From Cranoglanis bouderius (lineage: Eukaryota > Chordata > Actinopteri > Siluriformes > Cranoglanididae): a stretch of DNA of 64,000 nucleotides. How positions within the stretch are numbered: the first letter of the stretch is position 1; every line of letters starts with the position of its first letter. Shown one piece after another: positions 34,193-45,516 of the stretch. The DNA lies in contig CM042544.1 of assembly GCA_023630585.1 (NCBI GenBank), forward strand, positions 8,949,256-9,013,255. The letters are read 5' to 3'. The notes under the pieces are model-generated. The model was not told the DNA's origin. It searched no databases and saw only the letters and a program-made list of their open reading frames with translations. The translations under genes and the position numbers were made by a program.

Positions 34193-34424
34193 CTGCTTAG
34201 TGCCTGAAACCTTGAGAACATTAAAGAAAATCAACCTATATTCCATTAAATTAAATATGCATGTATTTTATATTCAGTTATCTTTTGTGTTTACACATTG
34301 GGAACTGTGCTAACAATGAATTTACTGTAAATTGTAGTTATTTATTTTTGTGGTTCAAAGTCAACCGTCAACATTTGTGTCTTACCATAATGCACTGTTA
34401 AAGTGTGTAACTTCATAATTTATT

Positions 34425-34455
34425 TTACTCATACATACATACATACTTACATACA
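34425..34455. repeat. (CATA)n microsatellite
   Basis: Imperfect CATA repeats. Confidence 0.85.
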
Positions 34456-34732
34456 TGTCATTAATACATTTAATTAAATAAAACATAACCTCGTAAAAAT
34501 TTACCTTAAATTTAAAGATATAATATTAACTATGTGTGAAATACCTAACACATAACATAGGCCTATTTGTGATATTTATGTTTTACTATGAGTATGATAG
34601 AAATAAAACACTTACCACCTGCAATTCAAATGCATTCAGTCAGTTCTATTTTTACCTCTTCTGTCTAGGACCCTTTTGAGTGAACGGGCGAAGATTGTAG
34701 ATAGGAGATGCTGTGGGTAGTCTCATTCTCAT

Positions 34733-34835
34733 TCCATATATTCAAGTTTAATTCCATATATTCCACCTTTCATTCCATATATTCAAGTTTCATTCCATAT
34801 AATCAGACTTTCATTCCATATATTCAACCAATCAT
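34733..34835. repeat. ~22-bp minisatellite (ATTCCATATATTCAAGTTTC)
   Basis: About five imperfect tandem units of CATTCCATATATTCAAGTTT. Confidence 0.8.
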
Positions 34836-35031
34836 ATTATAAATACATTAATTTCCTGAACGGCATGCCATAATATATATATATATACAGTAGTTCGGCC
34901 GAACATTATTGTGTCCCGTTATGTGAGACCTCCTCAAAGTTTAAACTCTCAGAGACTTCCATATTTAAATGCATCTTTATATTTTTTTACGCTGCAACAG
35001 TGATTAAAATTAAATGTAATGAAGGTTAATG

Positions 35032-35088
<57 letters not shown>
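35032..35088. repeat. (TA)n microsatellite
   Basis: About 28 TA units. Confidence 0.95.
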
Positions 35089-35091
<3 letters not shown>

Positions 35092-35469
35092 CAAGTAAAA
35101 GTACCATGATTTAACTATACTAAAAAGGTACCATTACATTGAGTCATGTACTCAAGTTGTCATGGACTGGAGGAGGAGGTGGATGCATGTGCAGATAATT
35201 AATTGTATAAAGTAAATTTTAATTAGATAAATAAATACAAATAATGCAAAGACAGGTATGAACTGTCAGAAACTGAGACTTAGCTAGATTCACTAGTCGG
35301 ATATATCATGAGAATATATCACCCTAACCTTTATATAGCACCCTCAAAGTTGTCGATGTAACTCGAAATATATCATTTGAAGCCTTTCTCCTTCTTACTG
35401 TTGGGTGTGTTGAGAATGGAGGCATTGACCCTACATAAACAAATTTTCTTTTCCTTTCGGCTGTTCCCT

Positions 35470-36675
35470 TCAGGGGTCGCCACAGCGAATCATCTGCCTC
35501 CATCTAGCCCTATCCCCTGCATCCTCTTCTCCCAGACCGACTACCTTCATGTCCTCCTTCACTACATCCATAAACCTCCTCTTTGGTCTTCCTCTCGGCC
35601 TCCTGCCTGGCAGCTCTAACCTCAGCATCCTTTTACCGATATATTCACTCTCCCTCCTCTGAACATGTCCAAGCCACCTCAACCTGGCCTCTCTAACTTT
35701 GTCTCCAAAACATCTCACATGTGCTGTCCCCCTGATGTACTCATTCCTGATCCTATCCATCCTCGTCACTCCCAAAGAGAACCTCAACATCTTCAGCTCT
35801 GCTACCTCTAACTCTTCCTCCTGTCTTTTCCTCAGTGCAACTGTCTCCAAACCATACAACATCGCTGGTCTCACTACTGTCCTGTATACCTTTCCTTTCA
35901 TTCTTGCTGGTACTCTTTTATCACACAACAGACCTGACACTTTTCTCCACCCAATCCAACCTGCCTCCACATGCTTCTTCACCTCTTTTCCACACTCCCC
36001 GTTGCACTGGACTGTTGACCCTAAGTACTTAAAATCCTGCACCTTCTTTATCTCTTTTCCCTGTAACCTCACTGTTCCACTTGGATCCCTCTGATTCACA
36101 CACATGTATTCTGTCTTGCTGCGACTACCCTTCATTCCTCTTCTCTCCAGAGCAAAACTCCACCTCTCTAGACTTTCCTCCACCTGCTCCCTGCTCTCAC
36201 TACAGATCACAATGTCATCCGCAAACATCATAGTCCATGGAGATTCCTGTCTGACCTCATCTGTCAGCCTGTCCATCACCACCGCAAACAAGAAGGGGCT
36301 CAGAGCCGATCCTTGATGCAGGCCCACCTTCACCGTGAACTCCTCTGTCACACCTACCGCACACCTTACCATTGTCCTACTGCTCTCATACATATCCTGC
36401 ACCACTCTAACATACTTCTCTGCCACACCAGACCTCCTCATACAATACCACAGCTCCTCTCTTGGCACCCTGTCATACGCTTTCTCTAAATCTACAAAGA
36501 CACAATGCAGCTCTTTCTGACCCTTTCTGTACTTCTCCATCAACATTCTCAAAGCAAATATTGCATCTGTAGTGCTCTTTCTTGGCATGAAACCATACTG
36601 CTGCTCACAAGTGTTCACTTCTCCCCTTAGCCTTGCTTCCACTACTCTTTCCCACAACTTCATTGTATGGCTCAT
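35470..36675 (-). pseudogene. RTE LINE reverse transcriptase, C-terminal part
   Basis: 401 codons: CEQQYGFMPRKSTTDAIFAL, VFVDLEKAYDRVPREELWYC, GLHQGSALSPFLFAVVMDRL, FADDIVI (active site) and KKVQDFKYLGSTV, with the late block ARLRWLGHVQRRESEYIGKR. These are standard RTE motifs in order. It is separated from the upstream part by a TAG where a Gln codon is usual (a C-to-T change would do it). Confidence 0.85.
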
Positions 36676-36705
36676 CAGCTTAATACCTCTGTAGTTTCCA
36701 TAACT

Positions 36706-38109
36706 CTACACATCTCCCTTGTTCTTAAAAATCAGCACCAAAACACTTCTCCGTTCCTCAGGCATCCTCTCACTCTCTAAGACCTCGTTGAACAACCTAG
36801 TTAAAAACTCTACTGCCATCTCTCCTAGACACTTCCATACCTCCACTGGTATGTCATCAGGACCAACCGCCTTTCCTCTCTGCATCCTCTTCAAAGCTCT
36901 CCTAACTTCACCCTTGCTAATCCTTTCTACTTCCTGCTCAACAATATTTGCCTCTACTACTCTTCTCTCTCTGTCATTTTCCTCATTCATCAGTTCCTCA
37001 AAGTACTCCTTCCATCTTTCCCTCACCCTCCTGTCACCTGTCAACACATTTCCATCTCTATCTTTAATCACTCTAACCTGCTGCACATCCTCACCATCTC
37101 TATCCCTCTGCCTCGCCAACCGATACAAATCCCTCTCGCCTTCCTTACTATCGAACCTTGCATACATGTCCTCATAAGCTTTCTGTTTGGCCTTTGCCAC
37201 CTCTATCTTAACCTCACGCTGCATCTCCCTATATTCCTGTCTACTTTCCTCCATCCTCTCACTGTCCCACTTCTTCCTAGCTAACCTCTTCTTCTGGATA
37301 CTCTCCTGAACTTCCTCATTCCACCACCAAGTCTCCTTGTCTTCTTTCCTCCTTCCAGATGACACACCTAGCACCTTCCTACCTGTCTCCCTGATCACTT
37401 TGGCTGTAGTAGTCCAGTCATTTGGAAGCACCTCCTGACCACCTAAAGCCTGTCTCAACTCCCTGAAAACCGCACAGCACTCTTCCTTTTCCAACTTCCA
37501 CCACTTTGTCTTCTGCTCTGCCTTTGCTCTCTTCATCTTCCTCACCTCCAGAATCATCTTACACACCACCATCCTATGCTGTCTAGCTACACTCTCTCCT
37601 ACCACTACTTTGCAATCGCTAATCTCCATCAGATTACAGTGTCTACATAAGATATAGTCCACCTGTGTGCTCCTGCCACCACTCTTATATGTCACCCTGT
37701 GTTCCTGCCTCTTCTGAAAGTACGTGTTCACCACAGCCATCTCCATACTTTTAGCAAAGTCTACCAACCTCTGTCCTTCTGGGTTCCTTACCTGAAGACC
37801 AAACCTGCCCATCACTTCCTCATCCCCACTATTCCCTTCACCAACATGTCCATTAAAGTCTGCCCCTATCACCACTCTCTCACATCTGGGAACACTCTGC
37901 ATCACTTCCTCAAGCTCGCTCCAGAATCTGTCTTTCTCCTCTTGCTCACAACCTACTTGTGGAGCGTAAGCACTAACAACATTCAACATCACACCTTCAA
38001 TTTCCAGCTTCAGACTCATCAACCTATCTGACACTCTCTTTACCTCCAAAACATTCTTCACAAACTCCTCCTTCAGGATCATTCCTACTTCATTTCTGTT
38101 TCTGTCCAC
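36706..38109 (-). pseudogene. RTE LINE endonuclease C-terminus and RT N-terminus
   Basis: 467 codons. Endonuclease motifs VVIGADFNGHVGEGNSG, HRVTYKSGGRSTQVDYILCR and VARQHRMVV are present, followed by linker and RT start (KRMQRGKAVGPDDIPVEVWK, FLTRLFNEVL, RRSVLVLIFKNKGDV). It ends at the TAG described above. Confidence 0.85.
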
Positions 38110-38462
38110 CCCATGATAAACAGTTTAAACCCTGCTCCAATGCTTCTAGCCTTGCTCCCTTTCCACCTGGTCTCCTGGACACACAGAATGTCGACTTTCC
38201 TCCTCTGCATCATATCTACCAGCTCTCTGCCTTTACCTGTCATTGTACCAACATTCAAAGTCCCTACTTTCAGTCCTAAACTCCTGCCTTTCCTCTTCTC
38301 TCTCTGCCTATGGACACGCCTTCCTCCTCTAACACACCTTCCTCCTCTCCTTCTTCGACCAACAGTAGCCCAATTTCCACCAGTGCCCTGTAGGTCAATG
38401 GCACCGATGGCAGTCGTTGTTAACCCGGGCCCCGACCGATCCGGTATGGATCCATTACTCAC
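38085..38462 (-). pseudogene. RTE LINE endonuclease N-terminus
   Basis: 125 codons with LKVGTLNVGTMTGKGRELVD and VDILCVQETRWKGSKA, carrying the conserved Asn and Glu of the nuclease. It runs into a stop through a one-base frame change near 38105, after which the next frame continues the protein. Confidence 0.85.
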
Positions 38463-38479
38463 GGTAAACTGCCAAGAAC

Positions 38480-38984
38480 AAGTCTATTACTCAGATTTAC
38501 AGCTTACAGATAACAGAAACAATAAAAATGAGAAGAGTAAACTGAACTTACACATCTTTGACATCTTGAAGGAATAGCAACGAGACTGCTGTCAGAAAGG
38601 ATATCCATGAGCAAATGTGAAGTAAAATAGGAAGTGCAGGCAAATAGGTCAGTGAAGAACCATTTTTTAAATAAATGGTGATGACAAAGGCCGAAAATAA
38701 GGGGAACTCCACAAGGCAGGAAAACCCAAAGAAGGGCATAGGGGAAATAGGTGGACATCACTAACTGGAAAATAAGGGGAATTCAGACAACAGGAAGATG
38801 AGTCATGAGGAGTTTCCCAGAAAATGTGAGAAATAAGGGGAAATTATTAATTAGGATAGGTGGAGCGAAAAGCTGAAATTGAGAAATAATGGGAAATCGC
38901 CGGGGCATATGCAAATTAAAAGAGGAGGCACCTCATAGTGCCCAGGATAAATAGAGGGGATTTTCTGGGGACTTACACACTTGA
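38480..38984. other. no gene; possible retroviral leader/LTR remnant
   Basis: Contains several AAATAAGGGGAA-type repeats and GGATAAATAGAGGGGATTTTC at 38950, placed just before the gag relic. No second LTR copy was found. Confidence 0.3.
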
Positions 38985-40440
38985 GCGCAAGCCCCCGTTA
39001 TGTACCAGCCACAAATGCAGATTATGTACCAGCTACAAGCTCCAAATGTCTACCAAAACCTGCTGATGTCTGGAGGATACCAAATAGGAACCCCATACCC
39101 TCAACAGATGCGAGGATAGGGACTAGCCAGAGGTCAGGGAAGAGGAAACCCTCCGAGATCAGCTGCACACAGAGGTCCCTATTCGACAGAGGGGCAAGGA
39201 AGAGGATGCTGGAACTGTGAAGGACACATGAAACGAGACTGCCCTCAACTGCAGTATGGGATGCAAAGGGGAAACATGAGAGGACCAAGAGGATGGCAGC
39301 CTCTGGAAGCAGGACCACAGGACACAGGAAACTGGAAGGGACAGTGGATGGGCCCAGGATACCAAAGCTAGGCCCCGATCCCACCTGGGGGCAACCCGAT
39401 GGGGCCTGCCCCAGGAGGACAATGAGAAGCCTGAGGGGGGGCTGGTGCAGTGTGCCACCTCACTGCGCCCTGCACAGGAAGCAATGATTATGGTGGCAAT
39501 TGGGAATCAAGTACAAGCCCTGTTCCTGGTAGACACAGGAGCAACATTTACAAGTATTGGAAAAGAAGGCTCTGAGCTCCCCATCAAGTGAAAGACAATA
39601 AAGACGGTAGGCTTCTCGGGAAAAACACAGATGTTACGATTTACAGAGCCTCAATGGATAACGGTGGAAGGAATTACAGTTCAAGCCCCGTTGTTTTACT
39701 CCCCAGACACAACAGCCAATCTTCTGGGAAGAAATGTACTATGCAAACTAGGAGCAAAAATTCATTGCAGACCCACAGGTGTGTGGGTGACACTCCCAGA
39801 GATGCTGGTACCACAATATGTGATGATGGAGAAAGGCAATATACAGAACACCTTGGAAAAGGTGTACTGGCTGGAGGGCAAGGAAAAAGTACATCAGAAT
39901 TGTGGAAGGATTTTCAAGAGTAGAAACTGTGGCTGTCCTACATGTGTCTAGATTGCAGAGAAATCAGAGATCCCTGGCACTGTACCCTAAAGTATGATGA
40001 GGGGGGACGAGAGGAGGAGTACCAGTTCCTATGGGAGGAGTATCTGGAAGGATGAAGATATGACATCAAAGTAAACAACATGATAATAGGGCTGGGAGGA
40101 GTGGTGGCCCATGTGGATTTACCCCACAAAGTGGACAACTGGTACCAGGTGCCAGGCGGCACGCCTCATCTCTCTCTGATGATAAGATAAGAACCAGGGA
40201 ATGAGAATGGGAGGGTTTGGCTTTGTGGAGAAATACACTTGAGAGGCACATTACCTAAAGGATGGACAGGAATATGTGCTAGGGTGCGAATCATTCAGGA
40301 AACCACAACAATGGACTGGGATGTTGAACAACCTGTTAAGAGGAATACAAAGAGGAGTAAAAAGGGCTTACGAGGCAGACCCTAAGGTATATATAGGTTC
40401 AATTGGACAACCAAGATTATACTTAATGAATATACAGTAA
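38985..40440 (+). pseudogene. Deleted endogenous retrovirus relic (gag-protease-env pieces)
   Basis: In order: Gag C-terminus with a shortened zinc knuckle (CWNCEGHMKRDC, 39212-39250) and Gly/Pro-rich tail. Then a protease with LVDTGATF (39526-39550), flap GFSGKTQ and NLLGRNVLCKLGA (to 39770). Then a stretch with PGGTPHLSL (40150-40180), which resembles the pol interdomain of fish retroviruses. Then an Env-like LPKGWTGICARVR (40255-40290) with a basic NTKRSKK site. RT, RNase H and integrase are deleted and there are stops (for example TGA near 39590). The style is that of fish gamma/epsilon-like retroviruses. Confidence 0.65.
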
Positions 40441-40501
40441 ATCTAGAGATGAAGTGAGGTCAGAATTAAATATATTTACTATAATCAGCAGAGGTTTATT
40501 A

Positions 40502-42126
40502 TACTGAAGAAAATTATAAACGCAACACTTTTGTTTTTGCCCCCATTTTGCATGAGCTGAACTCAAAGATCTAAGACTTTTTCTATGTACACAAAAGGCC
40601 TATTTCTCTCAAATATTGTTCACAAATCTGTCTAAATCTGTGTTAGTGAGCACTTCTCCTTTGCCAAGATAATCCATCCACCTCACAGATGTGGCATATC
40701 AAGATGCTGAGTAGACAGCATGATTATTACAAAGGTGTGCCTTAGGCTGGCCACAATAAAAGGCCATTCTAAAATGTGCAGTTTTACTGTATTGGGGGGT
40801 CCGGGGGGGTCTGAAAACCAGTCAGTATCTGGTGTGACCACCATTTGCCTCACACAGTGCAACACATCTCCTTCCCATAGAGTTGATCAGGTTGTTGATT
40901 GTGGCCTGTGGAATGTTGGTCCACTCCTCTTCAATGACTGTGCGAAGTTGCTGGATATTGGCAGGAACTGGAACACGCTGTCGTATACACCGATCCAGAG
41001 CATCCCAAACATGCTCAATGGGTGACATGTCCGGTAAGTATGCTGGCCATGCAAGAACTGGGATGTTTTCAGCTTCCGGGAATTGTGTACAGATCCTTGC
41101 AGCGTGGGGCCATGCATTATGATTCTGCAACATGAAGTGATGGTTGTGGATGAATGGCACAACAATGGGCCTCAGGATCTCATCACAGTATCTCTGTGCA
41201 TTCAAAATGCCATCAATAAAATGCACCTGCGTTCGTTGTCCATAACATACGCCTGCCCATACTATAACCCCACCATGGGCCACTTGATCCACAACGTTGA
41301 CATCAGCAAACCGCTCACCCACACGATGCCATACACACTGTCTGCCATCTGCCCTGTACAGTGAAAACCGGGATTCAACTGTGAAGAGAACACCTCTCCA
41401 AAGTGCCAGACGCCATTGAATGTGAGCATTTACCCACTCAAGTCGGTTACGACAACAAACTGCAGTCAGGTTGAGACCCCAATGAGGATGACGAGCATAC
41501 AGATGAGCTTCCCTGAGATGGTCTCTGACAGTTTGCACAGAAATTCTTTGGCTATGCAAACCGCTTGTTGCAGCAGCTGTCCGGGTGGCTGGTCTCAGAC
41601 GATCTTGGAGGTGAAGATGCTGGATGTGGAGGTCCTGGGCTGGTGTGGTTACACGTGGTCTGCCATTGTGAGACCAGTTGGACGTACTGCCAAATTCTCT
41701 GAAACGCCTTTGGAGATGGCTTATGCTAGAGAAATGAACATTCAATTCACGGGCAACAGCTCTGGTGGACATTCCTGCAGTCAGCATGCCAATTGCACGC
41801 TCCCTCAAAACTTGCAACATCTGTGGCATTGTGCTGTGTGATAAAACTGCACATTTTAGAGTGGCCTTTTATTGTGGCCAGCCTAAGGCACACCTGTGCA
41901 ATAATCATGCTGTCTAATCAGCATTTTGATATGCCACACCTGTGAGGTGGATGGATTATCTTGGCAAAGGAGAAGTGCTCACTAACACAGATTTAGACAG
42001 ATTTGTGAACAATATTTGAGAGAAATAGGCCTTTTGTGTACATAAAAAAAGTCTTAGATCTTTGAGTTCAGCTCATGCAAAATGGGGGCAAAAACAAAAG
42101 TGTTGCGTTTATAATTTTGTTCAGTA
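40502..42126 (-). mobile_element. Tc1-like element F, full length
   Basis: TA (40500-40501) then TACTGAAGAAAATTATAAAC; right end AATTTTGTTCAGTA then TA (42127-42128). Inverted repeats of about 280 bp contain CTTTTGTTTTTGCCCCCATT in both arms. A single uninterrupted transposase frame lies between. Confidence 0.92.
40822..41829 (-). CDS. Tc1-like transposase, full length, catalytic residues lost
   Basis: 335 codons with no stop or frameshift. N-terminal helix-turn-helix (ERAIGMLTAGMSTRAVAREL) and second recognition domain with a GRPRVTTPAQD linker. The catalytic core follows, but the first Asp block reads LFTVESRFSLYRADG where family members have TDES (Val for Asp). The second reads MLQNHNAWPHAAR where HDNARPH is usual (His for Asp). 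The third, PDMSPIEHVWDAL, keeps its Glu. The C-terminus NGGHTRY is intact. With two of three metal ligands gone it cannot catalyse transposition, though it could still bind its ends. Flanking inverted repeats are well kept. Confidence 0.85.
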   Translation of the reverse strand: MPQMLQVLRERAIGMLTAGMSTRAVARELNVHFSSISHLQRRFREFGSTSNWSHNGRPRVTTPAQDLHIQHLHLQDRLRPATRTAAATSGLHSQRISVQTVRDHLREAHLYARHPHWGLNLTAVCCRNRLEWVNAHIQWRLALWRGVLFTVESRFSLYRADGRQCVWHRVGERFADVNVVDQVAHGGVIVWAGVCYGQRTQVHFIDGILNAQRYCDEILRPIVVPFIHNHHFMLQNHNAWPHAARICTQFPEAENIPVLAWPAYLPDMSPIEHVWDALDRCIRQRVPVPANIQQLRTVIEEEWTNIPQATINNLINSMGRRCVALCEANGGHTRY

Positions 42127-42179
42127 TAATTATGCTGATGATGCTCTGGCCGAATTAGGAGAACACTTACTATAACTTT

Positions 42180-42420
42180 AGGAGGGAGATGAAAGAGAAG
42201 GAGATTTTTAGGAGATACAATTGCTATAACTTTGGTGCAAGAGAATTGATTATATTGAGATTATATTGATTCCTTAAGTGTGTTTCTTGCAAAGAAAAAA
42301 GAACTTTATCAACTATATGTTACAATGTTTTAGATGAGAAAATACCCGGTCTTATACTATAACTGCCCAAACCTTTACTGTTCCAACTGATAAATCTAAT
42401 AGGGGTACAACTATGGTCAA
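42180..42420 (-). pseudogene. L1-like LINE endonuclease start fragment
   Basis: The minus strand reads IRFISWNSKGLGSYSIR from 42410 and, past a stop, LFSLQETHLRNQYNL near 42285. These are the first two motifs (WN-x-G, QETH) of L1-type ORF2 endonucleases. Confidence 0.65.
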
Positions 42421-42639
42421 TTAAAGCATCTGAAACCTTGGCCATTAATGGTACTACCTTTAGTAGACTGAAGAAAAGGCATGTACCCACTGACCCCATG
42501 ATAGAATGGAGGAGGAAAACAAGAAAAAAAAAAAAAAAAAACAGAAAAAAGAATTTAAAAACGATCCCACCGTTCCCCACAAGGTACCCATTCAACAGCA
42601 GCTCTGACTCCAACAGGAGCCACAATCCTTTCAGCACTT

Positions 42640-43230
42640 AAAATTGGAGAACTCAACCCATCTCCCTCAGCCCTGGAAAATTAGGTATGATAATCAATAA
42701 GGGACATTTAAAAAAAAAAAAAAAAGTGCATATACGTACATAGTATTTAAATCCATGCTCATTACAATGAACTACCTCATGAATGACGTAATACAACTAT
42801 GAGGCCAATTGTCATGGATATGCTGGAGAGAACTCTGAACTACAGTTCCCAGCAGCCACTGCACCCCAGTGCATCACTGTCACATGACCACCTGCACCTG
42901 ATTCACATTCATGTTAACGAGCACTTGTGTGTATATGTATAGTCACAGTTTGCACTGCACTGGTTGTCGAAAAAGGCCGAAGTGGAAGCGTTGAAGAAGC
43001 AGCAGCAGGAGGTCAATGGCTGCGGTGGAAAGAATGCAAACGGCTGGAAAAACGACTGAATAGGGAAGACTAAGGACGGTGACATTAAGATATTGTGAAT
43101 AGGCTATAGTGAAATTTGGGTATTGTGGGGAACTTAGAGTGGGATTATCGACCGATAGCCTGTATAGGTCCAGAATGATAATATTACAAAGTTCTTTGCA
43201 AACCTAGGGAAAATTGCAGGGAAAGAGACT
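42640..43230 (+). other. likely 5' region of the LINE that hosts the retrovirus
   Basis: No open frame. GCAGCAGCAGGAGGTCAATG near 43000 precedes the ORF1-like sequence; a poly-A tract lies at 42710-42725. The 5' border of the LINE is not defined. Confidence 0.35.
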
Positions 43231-43249
43231 GCTAATGAGAGCAATAACA

Positions 43250-43699
43250 TGGTTTGTAGTGAGGAAGATGAGAGGAAAGGGAAAGAAAGGGAAAAGTCGG
43301 AAAAGAAAGAAAAAAGAGCCATCTAGCATAGGAGAATCGGAAAGTGAAGGAAGTGAAGAGGGGGGAAAAAGAAGGAAGGACTGAATATAGTTGTTAGATT
43401 TGAAGGAGCGGGAGGAATTAAGAAAGTAGACCCAGTTAAATTAACAAAAATCATCAGAGGACAGATGGGGGAAGTGAAATTTGCAAGGATTCTAGGAGAT
43501 GGAAATTTGGTAATTGGATGTAATAATGAAGATCAAATTGAGAAGGGTAGAAAGATGACAAATGTTGAGAAAGTTAAGGTCCAAAAGGTCGTAAAAGAGG
43601 TTTAATGGTTGCAAGGGGGTGATATATGGGGTTCCCATAAATGTTAATAGTAGAGAAATAATAGAAAACATGAGATTGAGAAATGGTACAGTTAAAAGT
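43250..43699 (+). pseudogene. LINE ORF1 (gag-like) N-terminal part, split by the retrovirus
   Basis: Charged start, then VVRFEGAGGIKKVDPVKLTK, VKFARILGDGNLVIGCNNED and, after a frame change, VIYGVPINVNSREIIENMRL. These blocks are typical of the ORF1 of I/Jockey-like fish LINEs. The protein resumes at 59862 beyond the retrovirus, with an estimated few dozen residues missing. Confidence 0.7.
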
Positions 43700-43859
43700 T
43701 GTTGTGGGAAGTGGACTAGGTTGGTGGACTATATTCCCCCCAGTTCCCAGCTCCTCTGCTCCTAACAATCATTAAATGTAAACATAACTGAAGCATCCCT
43801 ATGTCCTCATCTCAAACATTACTGTAAATATGAATATATTGTAAATGTAATAACTATAA

Positions 43860-44162
43860 ATGTTTATGTATCTTGAGAAATATGCAAAGAAGGAAAAAGT
43901 GGAGGATGACTGCTGCAGAGCGACAGAGCCCTCACTCGAGAGAAAGAGGAAAAACAAGGAAAGAGAAAGAGAAGTAAGGAAAGTCTGGGGACATCACCGC
44001 CATCTGACATCGTCCTCTGGCTACATGATGGAATTATCTTCGGCCGACCTGGACTTTATAGCTCAAGAATTACTGCGAAAGTGGAATGCTCTCGAAAGGA
44101 TTTTGTCTTTAATAAATAAAACTGTGTTGTCTATTGAAGATGAATTGCATGTTACATATTGA
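43860..44162 (+). pseudogene. U3-encoded ORF, 5' LTR copy
   Basis: Same ORF as 58530-59078. This copy is cut short by loss of two bases near 44150 and also has TAA at about 44176 where the other LTR has AAA. It keeps Glu where the 3' copy has its stop. It differs by an in-frame 3-bp indel in the His run. Confidence 0.7.
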
Positions 44163-44451
44163 ACAAGATGTGCTAGCATAAATAGGAAGTGATCTAGATG
44201 TAATTGATGAAGATAGAGTTAGATTGAAATATCATGGTCAAAAAATCACTGAACTGAAACGAAGGATGAATAATAAGCGGAAAGCAGAAGTAGCAAGCCA
44301 GCACCCCCCTCTACAGGAGGTTTTTAGTAAGATGTCAATAAAAGTTCCTGACAACTCTGTGCCTGAAAACACAGAGAGCCCAGCTAACCACAATGTGAGC
44401 TAATGTTGAAACTCTGAGTCAGTGAGTCAGTCTGCTGAGCAGTTTTTCCTG

Positions 44452-44459
44452 TATAAAAG
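44452..44459 (+). promoter_or_regulatory. TATA box of 5' LTR
   Basis: TATAAAAG, 47 bp after the end of the U3 ORF. The equivalent in the 3' LTR is at 59119-59126. Transcription would start about 25-30 bp downstream. Confidence 0.7.
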
Positions 44460-44689
44460 CAAGTGTTAAACAATGCTCAGATGGAGTTGAAGTCACCCAG
44501 CTATTAGATAGCTACGAGCCTTTAAAGTGCTTCTCTCTCCAAGCATTTATTGAAAAATATTTGCTTGTCTACTTCTGCTCTCACATAATCTCTAGATAGG
44601 TAAAGGGTATCTTTTTCTGAATCAGGAAAAGAATATTCAACACTGGATAACAGTGAGTGAATTTTCTTAGACTGAGCTTTATTTTCCTT

Positions 44690-44935
44690 CTGATATAAAG
44701 CCTCTGCTATCTAGCCTATGGGGAAGGGTCTGATGAAATATTCAGATCAAAGTTGCGCTAGAGGGGCCTCTCAGAAAAATCCTTTGTTATTTTTATTTCT
44801 ATTAAGTTTATGTGCCTCTGATATAAAGACCCTGCTATCTAGCATATGCCAAATGGCTTAGTGAAACATCTAAATCAAAAGTTGCGCTAGAGGGTCCTCT
44901 CAGAAGCTTAATTTTTATTATTTTGTAAGTACCAA
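44690..44935 (+). repeat. two ~128-bp imperfect tandem units in LTR R region
   Basis: Each unit begins TCTGATATAAAG, contains GCTATCTAGC and then TTGCGCTAGAGG-N2-CCTCTCAG, a self-complementary block. The 3' LTR has the same pair at about 59356-59600. Loop bases differ between units and LTRs (GG, GT, TT) while AGAGG and CCTCT stay fixed. Confidence 0.7.
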
Positions 44936-44965
44936 ATTATTGTAACCAAATTATTGTAACAAGTT

Positions 44966-44971
44966 AATAAA
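44966..44971 (+). terminator. LTR polyadenylation signal
   Basis: AATAAA; 3' LTR equivalent at 59633-59638. It sets the R/U5 border near 44990. Confidence 0.6.
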
Positions 44972-45302
44972 CCAAAGTCAATTTTATTGACGATTCAAGA
45001 AACCACAAATCTTTGAGTTGTTTGGCTTATTTTTCGCTTAGACTAGATAGAGACTCATATTTCACAGAACCAGCATCCAGCTTCGTCCACAACCAAGGGG
45101 GTAAAGTGTGGAAGAACTGATCCAGAGCGGACCAGCCCTCGGACCAGATTGTTGCTCTTTTCTATTTCAAGCCCAGAGCACGGATCCAGGACTTGGTGAG
45201 TAGCCTCTCAATGATATGCTTTACTGGCGTACAAAAAGAGTTAGTGTAACTGGGTCACCCCTTTGAGGTGTTTTTTTGCCTATATTAGGTAGAAATACTT
45301 CA

Positions 45303-45320
45303 TGGCGCCCAAACGCGGGG
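45303..45320 (+). promoter_or_regulatory. Primer binding site, tRNA-Lys-like
   Basis: TGGCGCCCAAACGCGGGG directly after the LTR CA. It resembles the tRNA-Lys(1,2) site TGGCGCCCAACGTGGGG used by several complex retroviruses, with one extra A. Confidence 0.75.
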
Positions 45321-45516
45321 CTTGAATAAAAGAGAACAATCAATTACTAAAAATAAAACTAGGATTTTATTTTTGTTAAAGTAATAACCTCACAGGTACA
45401 AATCCCATATCGTAACCTACACGCAAAGTCTTACTAAAAAGCACGCTTAGACTCATAGAAGATCTAACTTAAGTAGTAAGCATTATTAAACGAACCAAGG
45501 AGTTCGTTTAAGAAAG

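Larger units (their letters stand above)
35437..38470 (-). mobile_element. RTE-clade LINE, nearly full length
   Basis: About 3.0 kb on the minus strand with apurinic-type endonuclease then reverse transcriptase, no LTR, ending near 35437 in GAACAGCCGAAAGGAAAAG, the familiar 3' end of fish RTE elements. The single ORF is broken by one frameshift near 38105 and one TAG at 36703-36705, otherwise continuous. It appears young. Confidence 0.85.
43700..45302 (+). repeat. 5' LTR of the complex retrovirus
   Basis: 1603 bp, TGTTGTGGGAAG...ACTTCA. It closely matches 58370-59843, with scattered differences and a ~135-bp segment (about 45159-45278) that the 3' LTR lacks; CTAT at both deletion borders suggests microhomology. 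Contains a U3 ORF, TATA box, ~500-bp R and AATAAA. Confidence 0.9.

Noticed and set aside
35699..38577. Plus-strand ORFs of 131, 152, 110 and 154 codons
   Set aside because: Antisense shadows of the RTE LINE.
41083..41841. Plus-strand ORFs of 93 and 141 codons
   Set aside because: Shadows of the minus-strand Tc1 transposase, which has the recognised domains.
43700..45302. Calling the long direct repeats a segmental duplication
   Set aside because: TG/CA ends, PBS after the left copy, purine tract before the right copy, TATA and AATAAA identify LTRs.
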